Assembly (NCBI RefSeq): GCF_003846175.1
Contig: NZ_ML123050.1
Location: 355,379-419,378, forward strand
Reading direction: 5' to 3'
From: Streptomyces sp. ADI95-17
GTDB lineage: Bacteria; Actinomycetota; Actinomycetes; Streptomycetales; Streptomycetaceae
Length of the DNA stretch: 64,000 bases
The position numbers and the translations under genes are program-made. Numbering within the stretch: position 1 is the stretch's first letter; each line of letters starts with the position of its first letter. Shown here one piece after another: positions 8,790-16,299 of this stretch. Under the pieces are notes generated by a model, which ran no database searches, was not told the origin of the DNA, and was given only the letters and a program-made list of their open reading frames with translations.

Positions 8790-9368
8790 CTATGCCGATC
8801 CGTCGGGCGTGGGACGACGGGTTCCCGGGCTTCGACCACGGAACACCCGGGGCACGCCCAGTTCGGCCCGCATCTCCCGGCGCATCTCCCGCAGACGGCA
8901 CCAGAGCACGTCGATACGTTCCTGGACGGCGGCTGCCGAGTCCCCCTCGCGCGGCACGCCACCGTCGAGGCGTCGCACCATCCCGTAGGCCGCGCCCAGT
9001 TCGCGGCTGAGGTCGCCCGCGAGGTCGAGGACCCGGTCCGGCACCCGCAGTTGGGCCTCCGCGTACACGTCGCGGTGCTGGTCGCGCGCCTCGGCCAGCC
9101 GTTGCCGTACGGGCGTCGAGTCGTCGCGGCTCAGGGCGTGCACCTGGTCGGTGAGTGCGGCCAGATACTGCCGTGCCGCGGTGTTGAGGGCTACGTAGCA
9201 CGCCCGCAGTTCCTTGACCTCGCTGCGCCGTTCCCGCACCAGCTCGGCGCGCTCCCGCTCGTGCTGCCGGCTGCGGTCGGCGGCGCGTTGGGTCAGCAGC
9301 GCGGACAGCAGCGTCCCGACGACCCCCACGACGGCGGCCGACAGGGCGGTCGCACTCCCGACGTCCAC
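8790..9368 (-). CDS. Membrane-anchored coiled-coil protein, first gene of the cassette
   Basis: 192 residues. GTG 9368 is chosen because GGAGTGGGGG lies just upstream. Residues about 5-28 (ALSAAVVGVVGTLLSALL) form one membrane helix. They are followed by a highly charged stretch (about 29-55, rich in Arg, Glu and Gln) and further helices that look like a coiled coil. It ends 49 bp before the CHAT gene on the same strand. No enzyme motif is seen. I infer a membrane anchor, sensor or signalling adaptor for the cassette. The function is not established. Confidence 0.65.
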   Translation of the reverse strand: MDVGSATALSAAVVGVVGTLLSALLTQRAADRSRQHERERAELVRERRSEVKELRACYVALNTAARQYLAALTDQVHALSRDDSTPVRQRLAEARDQHRDVYAEAQLRVPDRVLDLAGDLSRELGAAYGMVRRLDGGVPREGDSAAAVQERIDVLWCRLREMRREMRAELGVPRVFRGRSPGTRRPTPDGSA

Positions 9369-9618
9369 GCATCCCCCACTCCGGTGCACGATCAAGTCAC
9401 GACGGTCCGGTCATGTCATGGGTCCAGCGAAGCAGGGGCCGGCGGGGCTTGGGAACAACGCGCCCGGAAGTCGCCCAGGGGACGGCCCGTAGGCGACCAG
9501 CCGGAACGACACGTCCGGCGAAACCGCCAGGTCGGCGAACCGTTCGAGAACGCCGTTCGAGATCGTTCGCATCGTACGCACGCGGAACTATCTCCAACCG
9601 GGGGACGTCAGCGCGGCG

Positions 9619-9810
9619 TTGCGCCTGTGGAAGGACTACGTCCACCGCCCCGAGCGTGAGCTGTGGCACGACGACGAGTTCGGCAACGTGCACTGGTACT
9701 GCTGCGGGAACCCTCTCGAAGGCCGTGCCCTGCTCGACGGCGTGATGCGAGCGATGTCGCAGCGGGGTGCCCGTGCGCTCCGCAAGATCATGAAGGAGCT
9801 TGATTCCTGA
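9619..9810 (+). CDS. Short conserved hypothetical protein or 5'-damaged gene
   Basis: The frame encodes LWKDYVHRPERELWHDDEFG and further residues ending RALRKIMKELDS, protein-like and rich in Trp/His/Cys. The only start in frame is TTG 9619 (63 residues). The frame stays open and protein-like upstream to 9493 (FEIVRIVRTRNYLQPGDVSA), with no ATG, GTG or TTG and a stop at 9490. This suggests the original N-terminus has been lost or the frame is damaged just upstream. Function unknown. Confidence 0.4.
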   Translation: MRLWKDYVHRPERELWHDDEFGNVHWYCCGNPLEGRALLDGVMRAMSQRGARALRKIMKELDS

Positions 9811-9999
9811 ACGGGCCCACCCGACCCAGCCGCGAATCGCCGAAGACGAGGAACAAGCCGTACGCCGGAGGGGTCCTCACACGCAGTCGCCCTGCCGCCC
9901 CACCGGCTAATGCTCTCTGCCCCCGGAGACCTGGCCCAACACCGTATATCCCGGGTATGCAGGGGATGTTCACCCCGCCCAGCCGGAAGGCCACCCCGT

Positions 10000-11799
10000 A
10001 TGCGTCCACACGCCCATAGCCCCGCCCGCGACGGCGCCGAGAAGGACCGTTCGACGGCGCGCAAGTCTTCTCGCGCACCGGAGGGAGCCGAGAGCGCCGC
10101 CCCACAGGGGTTGTTCGGGCTTCAGAGCACGACGGGGAACGCGGCCGTGGTCCAGATGCTGCGGCAGGCGGGCCACCCGTGGGCCGAGGGGACGCACCAG
10201 CACGATGCGGGCTGCGAGCATGAGCAGGGCGGACAACCATCGGTGCAGCGTTCCGCCGTGCACGAGGTACTGCGCTCCGCCGGACAGCCCCTGGACGGCG
10301 GAACCCGTGCGGACATGGAGGCCCGGTTCGGCGCCGACTTCACCGACGTACGCGTCCACAACGACGGCGCCGCCCGCGCCTCAGCCGCCGAGATCGGCGC
10401 TCGCGCGTACACCTCGGGAAACCACATCGTGCTGGGCGACAGCGGGGGTGACCGGCACACCCTGGCCCATGAGCTGACCCACGTCATCCAGCAGCGCCAG
10501 GGCCCTGTGAGCGGCACCGACAACGGCGGCGGCCTCCGGGTCTCCGACCCGTCCGACCGGTTCGAACGGGAGGCGGAAGCACATGCCACACGCGTCCTGT
10601 CCGGCAACGCCCCGGCCCGTGAAGCGGCGGAGGCGACGGCCCTCGCGCCCGGCTCGGGCGACCCGTACGTACAGCGGATGCGCAGCGACAACCCCCACGC
10701 CGCCGGCGACACGCACAACGGGTGGGAACTGACCGCGCATCACGTCGTTGCCCACTCCCAGCTGAGCGGCGCGCTGGACTCACTGGATTCTGGGCAGCAG
10801 GCGACCCTGCTGCGCCAAGCGGTTCCCGAGGTGATCACCGACAAGATGCTGGCGAATCTGAAGATCGAGATTCCGCCGCACATGAACCGGGACGACTTCA
10901 AGAAAAGGCTCCGCGCCGCGCTGGTCAAGACGAGCGGGGGCGACACAGCCGAATTCCAGGGAAACAACCTCAAAGAAATTCGCTACGCCTTCTACGAGTG
11001 GCAGGGAGGCAATCAGTTCCTCGGCCCCAACACCAGCCTCCGCGCGGAACCGACCAAGAGCGGGGATGACACGGACTACGACGGCCGGCACTTCTCTCCG
11101 CTCGAAAATGACCGGTTCACGGACCTCACCTCTCTGGGGGACGAACTGAAGGCCGCGAACGCGGCCAAGGACAAGAAGCGACAGGCTCGCCTCCTGCGCG
11201 AAATCCTGAGCATTACCGTGAACGCCACCCCGCATCCGTTCGACGCCGGGGCCTGGACCGAGGTGACCTCGGTGGGGGAAGTGGACCGGCTGGCAGGCGC
11301 CCTGGGCAGGGACCACATGCGGGACTACACCTACTTCATGATCCGAATGGACGAGATAGAGAAGGGGAGGTATCAGGGGATCTCCCAGAACAAGGAGAAG
11401 ACGAAGTTCTTCTACTACGGTGAACCGATCCACCCCATGGAAATCAAGGGCTCATACATCTACATCAAACTGAACACCGCGCAGGAAACAGTCGTCGAGA
11501 AAGAGAAGGTGTCGCTCGCCGGACTCCTGCCCAACGCCCAGGAATCCGGCGGGGACATAGAATTCGATCTGCCCGCCTTCGGTCGCGTCGACAACGGGGC
11601 CCTCATTCTGGACGGGTACACCGGATCGATCCCTGTCAAGGAGGCGTCGACCGGCCGATTCCGGGTGAAGGAGCAAATCTACAAGAACCGGGAGCTCGAC
11701 ACCGACGCCGCGGGAATGAAACTGTCCGACTTCTGCGTGGAGGTCCGCGTCCCGACCTCCACCTTCCTGCCCCGCGTTCTGGTGGAGGCGCTGGGCTGA
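10000..11799 (+). CDS. DUF4157 (eCIS-core, HExxH) protein with C-terminal effector-like domain
   Basis: 599 residues from ATG 10000 behind GGAAGG. Residues about 85-170 are a DUF4157 domain: MEARFGADFTDVRVH, then AYTSGNHIVLG, then the metalloprotease-like HELTH motif (H157, E158, H161) in LAHELTHVIQQ. This domain is strongly linked to extracellular contractile injection systems and their cargo. There is no signal peptide, as expected for such cargo. The remaining 370 residues are unrecognised; WELTAHHVVAHSQL (242-255) resembles the start of an HNH/His-Me nuclease motif, and GNQFLGPNTSLRAEP lies further on, so a toxin domain is possible. From about 10,900 onward the coding sequence has lower GC and more Lys, unlike its neighbours. 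No injection-system genes lie nearby. Confidence 0.75.
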   Translation: MRPHAHSPARDGAEKDRSTARKSSRAPEGAESAAPQGLFGLQSTTGNAAVVQMLRQAGHPWAEGTHQHDAGCEHEQGGQPSVQRSAVHEVLRSAGQPLDGGTRADMEARFGADFTDVRVHNDGAARASAAEIGARAYTSGNHIVLGDSGGDRHTLAHELTHVIQQRQGPVSGTDNGGGLRVSDPSDRFEREAEAHATRVLSGNAPAREAAEATALAPGSGDPYVQRMRSDNPHAAGDTHNGWELTAHHVVAHSQLSGALDSLDSGQQATLLRQAVPEVITDKMLANLKIEIPPHMNRDDFKKRLRAALVKTSGGDTAEFQGNNLKEIRYAFYEWQGGNQFLGPNTSLRAEPTKSGDDTDYDGRHFSPLENDRFTDLTSLGDELKAANAAKDKKRQARLLREILSITVNATPHPFDAGAWTEVTSVGEVDRLAGALGRDHMRDYTYFMIRMDEIEKGRYQGISQNKEKTKFFYYGEPIHPMEIKGSYIYIKLNTAQETVVEKEKVSLAGLLPNAQESGGDIEFDLPAFGRVDNGALILDGYTGSIPVKEASTGRFRVKEQIYKNRELDTDAAGMKLSDFCVEVRVPTSTFLPRVLVEALG

Positions 11800-12297
11800 G
11801 GACTGTCCCGTAAATGATCTTCAGGTCACCTCGGGCGTGGTCAGTGGACCAGTCCTTGGGCGACGCATCGACGACGTACGCCAACTGGTCACCGTCATGA
11901 AGTACTGCATGGAGAAGGAAGTCGAGCTCATCTTCCACTGACCGCCGCGGGCCGTCTCCCACCGGAGATGAGGAGCAGTTGCGGGACGGCCCTCGGCTTG
12001 GCACTGGAACGTGAGCCCGGCAAGGACGCCCTTCGTCACGCCGAGCCGGACATCGCGCACGCCCGGCCGGAAGCGGACGACTCGAATCCGTGCCGCGGAC
12101 GTCTCCGACACCGTGGGTATGGTTTCCATGCCGATCGCCGGGATGCCCGGTGCGGGCCTGCCGCTACGGCGGGCCCGGAGTCATGGGTGATCGGTCACCA
12201 TCGCACCGCATGCCAACAGCGAGTTCGAGCCGGCGACACCGGCTTCGCAGGTCGCCGCGGTGGCCGGCGCGTCACCCGGACCCTCGGCCGCGTGAGG
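11800..12297. other. Gap with possible IS-end remnant
   Basis: No convincing gene. Directly after the DUF4157 stop, GGACTGTCCCGTAAATGATC resembles the terminal sequence of actinobacterial insertion elements, and 11830-11941 reads like a short damaged coding fragment (ends KEVELIFH stop). The rest shows no feature I can support. Confidence 0.35.
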
Positions 12298-12891
12298 TCA
12301 CCCGCGACTGCCGACAGAAGGGCAGTTGGCCTCCCAGGCCGCCTCGATCATCCGGAAGACCTCGTCCACCGCGGACTGTGGATCGGGCGCCTCACGGGCC
12401 AGCGAATAGGCATCGATCACGAACCTCGCGATCGCCCGGCAGGCCGTTGTGGTCCGGGACAGGCCGAGATCGGCAGCGATGGCCGTCGCCAGCGACTCCG
12501 CATGGCGCAGCCTCATCGACTCCTCGTACTCCCGCAGCGCGGGCGAGGCGTCGATCATGCGCCAGATCGGGGCGGCGCTGTCCGCCGTGCAATGCCGCAC
12601 AAGAGCCTGGATCTCGCGGCGCAGCGCAGGGATGAGCGGCTCGTGCGGCGCCCGGTCGGTGGCCGCCCGCGTGAGGCGTTGCTCGAAGTCGTCGTCCTGC
12701 TCGAATATCAGGGCCTCTTTCGAGGCGAAGTGGGAGAACAGCGTGGTGACGGCCACATCGGCCTCGGCGGCCACATCACGGATTCCCACCGCTTCATACC
12801 CGCGTTCCAGGAAGAGCCGCAGGGCGGTCTCAGCGATCTTTTGGCGGGTCGCGGCCTTCTTGCGCTCACGACGTCCGGACGGCACGGTCAT
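12298..12891 (-). CDS. TetR-family transcriptional regulator
   Basis: 197 residues from ATG 12891. The N-terminus is a standard TetR DNA-binding domain (KIAETALRLFLERGYEAVGI, then DVAAEADVAVTTLFSHFASK, about residues 17-60), followed by a helical ligand-binding domain. It diverges from an oxidoreductase gene across a 70-bp intergenic region holding a near-perfect palindrome, so it most likely represses that gene and itself. The ligand is unknown. Confidence 0.9.
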   Translation of the reverse strand: MTVPSGRRERKKAATRQKIAETALRLFLERGYEAVGIRDVAAEADVAVTTLFSHFASKEALIFEQDDDFEQRLTRAATDRAPHEPLIPALRREIQALVRHCTADSAAPIWRMIDASPALREYEESMRLRHAESLATAIAADLGLSRTTTACRAIARFVIDAYSLAREAPDPQSAVDEVFRMIEAAWEANCPSVGSRG

Positions 12892-12932
12892 GCCCTGACA
12901 CTACCAAATACAAAACTGAAACCGTTTTTAAA

Positions 12933-12947
12933 CACTAACCGTTAGTG
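12933..12947. promoter_or_regulatory. Probable TetR operator palindrome
   Basis: CACTAACCGTTAGTG is a 15-bp inverted repeat with 7-bp arms around one central base. It lies in an AT-rich stretch between the divergent TetR and oxidoreductase starts, 15 bp before ATG 12962, where it would overlap the oxidoreductase promoter or leader. Confidence 0.7.
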
Positions 12948-12961
12948 CTACGGTCGTCCTC

Positions 12962-13948
12962 ATGAAGAGAATGAGCTTCGCCGAGTTCGGCGGCCCGGAC
13001 GTCCTGCAACTCACCGACGCCGAGGAACCCCACGCGGGCCCCGGCCAGATACGCATCGCCGTGCGGGCGGCGGGCGTGAACCCCGTCGACTGGAGGATCC
13101 GCGAAGGCCAGTTCCAGAAGGTCCGTCCGATCGAGCTGCCCTCCGGAGTCGGGCAGGACGCCGCCGGGGTGGTGGACGAGGTCGGCGAAGGCGTCGAAGG
13201 GGTCGAGCCCGGCGACCGCGTATTCGGGCGAGGCTCAAGCACCTATGCCGAATTCGCCGTGCTGTCGGCCTGGGCCCGTATCCCGGAGGGCCTGACCTAC
13301 ACGGAGGCGGCCGGGTACCCCTCCGTGGTGGAGACCGCGCTGCGCATCATCCGCCAGGCCGGTGTGCAGTCCGGACAGACGCTGCTGGTCAGCGGCGCGT
13401 CCGGCGGAGTCGGATCGGCGGTGCTGCAGATCGCCCGCGACCGCGGCATCACGGTGATCGGCACGGCCGGAGCCGCGAACCAGGACTATCTGCGCGGCCT
13501 GGGAGCCCTCGCCACGACGTACGGCGAGGGCTGGCCCGAGCGGGTGCAGCAGCTCGGCCATGTCGACGCGGCTCTCGATCTGGCCGGCTCGGGCGTCATC
13601 CGCGAGCTCGTCGAACTGACCGGGGACCCGCAGAAGGTGATCTCCATCGCCGATCTCGCCGCGCCGGATCTCGGTGCCCGGTTCTCCGGTGTGACCGGGG
13701 ACGTGCCACGAGCCCTCGCCGAAGCCGCCGACCTCATCTCGCGGGCAAAGCTCCACATCCCGGTCGAGAAGTCGTACCCGCTCGCAGAAGCCGCGGCCGC
13801 GCACGTCGACAGCCATGCCGGTCACACGCGCGGGCGCCGGGTCATCGTCGTCCGAGCCGATACCCGCGCAGTCACGCGGCCCGGGCTCGGCAAACCGAAT
13901 TCCCCGGATTCCGGGGCGACCAGGGCCGCTCCGGGGAGAGGACAGTAG
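12962..13948 (+). CDS. Zinc-independent NADP-dependent quinone oxidoreductase (MDR family)
   Basis: 328 residues. It has a GroES-like N-terminal half (AAGVNPVDWRIREG, GVGQDAAGVVDEVGEGV, GDRVFG) and a Rossmann half with the nucleotide loop LVSGASGGVGSAVLQIA. The zinc ligands of classical alcohol dehydrogenases are absent, as in quinone-oxidoreductase-type members. The tail after about residue 295 (RADTRAVTRPGLGKPNSPDS and beyond) is longer and lower in complexity than usual, so the natural stop may have been lost by a late frame change. It diverges from a TetR gene with a palindromic operator between them, which suggests induction by an electrophilic or quinone-like ligand. Confidence 0.85.
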   Translation: MKRMSFAEFGGPDVLQLTDAEEPHAGPGQIRIAVRAAGVNPVDWRIREGQFQKVRPIELPSGVGQDAAGVVDEVGEGVEGVEPGDRVFGRGSSTYAEFAVLSAWARIPEGLTYTEAAGYPSVVETALRIIRQAGVQSGQTLLVSGASGGVGSAVLQIARDRGITVIGTAGAANQDYLRGLGALATTYGEGWPERVQQLGHVDAALDLAGSGVIRELVELTGDPQKVISIADLAAPDLGARFSGVTGDVPRALAEAADLISRAKLHIPVEKSYPLAEAAAAHVDSHAGHTRGRRVIVVRADTRAVTRPGLGKPNSPDSGATRAAPGRGQ

Positions 13949-13957
13949 TCTCGGGCC

Positions 13958-14734
13958 ATGCCCGAGACATCGGTGGCGCACTTCTATGACGAACTGGCCG
14001 ACGACTACCACCTGATCTACCCGGACTGGAACGCGAGCATCCGCCGGCAGGGAAACGCCCTGGACGCCCTGATCGGGCAGGATCGTGCGGCGGTGCTCGA
14101 CTGTTCCTGCGGCATCGGCACGCAGGCCATCGGCCTGGCGATGCGCGGGCACCATGTCATCGGGACCGACCTCAGCCCCCGGGCCGCCGCCCGCGCTGCC
14201 CGTGAGGCCGCCCGCCGGAGCCTGAGCCTGCGCACGGCCGTCGCCGACATGCGGCGCCTCCCGTTTCCCGATGGCCGGTTCGACACCGTCGTCTGCGCCG
14301 ACAACTCACTGCCTCACCTGCTGACAGAGCAGGATGCGCGCACCGCCCTGGCCGAGATGCACCGCGTGCTGCGCCCCTCCGGCCTGCTGCTCGCCAGCAC
14401 ACGCCCCTACGACGACCTGGTGCGCGACCGCCCGGCTTCGACACCGCCGCAGGTCCACCGGATCGCCGACCACGCCGACGACGGCGAACGTGCCGTCACC
14501 TTCCAACTCTGGCACTGGCATGACGACGGCGAGCACTACGACTTGGAGCACTTCCAACTCCTTCCGGCAGACGGAGAATGGCGCGTCCAGGTCCGCCGGA
14601 CCACCTATTGGGCACTCGGTCGGGACCGGCTGACCGGCCTCGCAGCCGAGGCCGGGTTTGTCGACCTCGGGTGGCGGATGCCGCAGGAGACCGGCTTCTT
14701 CCAACCGCTGCTCGTCGCCCGCGCCGGCAAGTAG
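13958..14734 (+). CDS. Class I SAM-dependent methyltransferase
   Basis: 258 residues from ATG 13958, only 9 bp after the oxidoreductase stop, so it may be co-transcribed. Motif I is VLDCSCGIGTQ, the acidic ligand is in HVIGTDLS, and FDTVVCADNSLPHL is motif IV; LRPSGLLLAS follows. This fits glycine-sarcosine or small-molecule methyltransferases of the Methyltransf_11/25 type. The substrate cannot be named. Confidence 0.85.
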   Translation: MPETSVAHFYDELADDYHLIYPDWNASIRRQGNALDALIGQDRAAVLDCSCGIGTQAIGLAMRGHHVIGTDLSPRAAARAAREAARRSLSLRTAVADMRRLPFPDGRFDTVVCADNSLPHLLTEQDARTALAEMHRVLRPSGLLLASTRPYDDLVRDRPASTPPQVHRIADHADDGERAVTFQLWHWHDDGEHYDLEHFQLLPADGEWRVQVRRTTYWALGRDRLTGLAAEAGFVDLGWRMPQETGFFQPLLVARAGK

Positions 14735-15108
14735 GTGATCCCACCCGCCCGGCCCCGGGGCGGCAGGTGTCAGCCGGCCTTGGCGGGTTCTTGCGACGAA
14801 GCCCTGGCCCTTCGTCGCGAGCGGGGCTCCGTTTCGGGATGATCTCCTGGCTCGCACGGACGCCGTCTCTCTGGAGGCGTGCCCGGAGGTCTGCCTGCCG
14901 CGACTGCGTGAGCTCGGCTTGGTGATTCCCGATCGATGGCGCTGTCCCGGGCGGGCCACGAGCCGTGATCGAGCCTCCCGAAGGGGCATGGTGGGACGGG
15001 GGCATTGTCGCCTTCGGCCACGCAGGTCGTGGGTGCACCCCGCAGAGCGAAACGACACGGGAAGAAAAGAAGACATGAGCTGTCGCCTTTAACGTGCACC
15101 GTGGTGCC
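14735..15108. other. Intergenic region without clear gene
   Basis: 374 bp. A plus-strand stretch at about 14830-14935 reads like a short piece of coding sequence (ending RLRELGLVIPDRW) but has no start and no recognisable family. Nothing else is supported. Confidence 0.35.
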
Positions 15109-16068
15109 ATGAACAAGAACAGGACCACCCAGCACACCGGCCAGGACGGCCCGCTCGTCGGCCGGATCGCGCTCGTCGCCGGAGCAACCCGCGGCGCCGG
15201 ACGCGCCCTCGCCGTCGAACTCGGCCGCGCCGGCGCCACCGTCTACGTCACCGGCCGCACCACCCGCGAGCACACCAGCGAGGTCGGCCGGACCACGGAA
15301 ACCATCGAGGAGACCGCGGAACTGGTCACGGTGGCCGGCGGCACCGGCATCGCCGTCCCCACCGATCACCTGGACGAGGCCCGGGTACGCGCCCTCGTCG
15401 AACGGATCGACCACGAACAGGGACGGCTCGACATCCTGGTCAACGACCTCTGGGGCGGCGAGCACCTGCTCGTCGGCTCCGTCTTCGGCAAGAAGAGCTG
15501 GGAGACACCACTCGCCGACGGGCTGCGCATCCTGGAGCTCGGGGTGCGCTCGCACGTGATCACCGCGGCACTCGCCCTCCCTCTCCTGGTCCGTTCCGAC
15601 GCACCCCTGCATGTGGAGGTCACCGACGGCACCGCGGTCTCCAACCGCAGGTACCGCGAGAACCTCTACTACGACCTCGCGAAGAACGCCCCGATCCGGA
15701 TCGCGTTCGGGCTGGGCGAGGAACTGGCGGAGTACGGGGGCACGGCGGTCGCCGTCACACCGGGCTTCCTGCGCTCGGAACAGATGCTCGCCCACTTCGG
15801 CGTGAGCGAGGACAACTGGCGCGACGCCATCGCCCAGGAACCGGGCTTCGCGATCGCCGAGTCACCGCACTACCTCGCCCGCGCGGTCGCCGCGCTCGCC
15901 GCCGACCCGGACCGGTCCGCCCGATGGAACGGGAAGTCCACCTCAAGCGCGGAGCTGGCCAGGGTCTACGACGTACGTGACGTCGACGGCAGCCAGCCGG
16001 ACGCCTGGGCGTACTTCGAGGACATCACATACGGCGGGAAGGACAGCCCCGCCGACGACTACCGCTGA
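15109..16068 (+). CDS. Short-chain dehydrogenase/reductase
   Basis: 319 residues from ATG 15109; an in-frame GTG at 15094 is an alternative. The Rossmann glycine motif is VAGATRGAGRAL, NDLWGG replaces the usual NNAG, and the catalytic Tyr-Lys pair is in YYDLAKNAP. The protein resembles SDRs annotated as oxidoreductases with a C-terminal extension of about 60 residues (WAYFEDITYGGKDSPADDYR at the end). The substrate is unknown. It stands alone, with no obvious partner. Confidence 0.85.
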   Translation: MNKNRTTQHTGQDGPLVGRIALVAGATRGAGRALAVELGRAGATVYVTGRTTREHTSEVGRTTETIEETAELVTVAGGTGIAVPTDHLDEARVRALVERIDHEQGRLDILVNDLWGGEHLLVGSVFGKKSWETPLADGLRILELGVRSHVITAALALPLLVRSDAPLHVEVTDGTAVSNRRYRENLYYDLAKNAPIRIAFGLGEELAEYGGTAVAVTPGFLRSEQMLAHFGVSEDNWRDAIAQEPGFAIAESPHYLARAVAALAADPDRSARWNGKSTSSAELARVYDVRDVDGSQPDAWAYFEDITYGGKDSPADDYR

Positions 16069-16299
16069 TCCCCCGACCCGCGACGTACGAATCGGCGGGG
16101 CTCCGAGCGCTCCCGAAAGCGGGTGCGGGGGGACGGCGATCCGCTTCAGGCCCGGCCGGGGGCGGCCGGTACCCGGGGGCGCCATCCCCGGCCCCCTCAC
16201 CCGTCGAACGGATACTGCCAGCCCGCGAACCCTGGTGGGCAACCGCCGAATCCGTTCAGCCGGAACCGACGGTACGTACGAAGACGTGATGGGTGCACG

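Noticed and set aside
6302..9010. A 902-codon plus-strand open frame opposite the CHAT gene
   Set aside because: Shadow of the CHAT gene; no start context and no family features.
11968..12945. 325-codon plus-strand frame opposite the TetR gene
   Set aside because: Antisense to a clear TetR gene; composition typical of a shadow frame.
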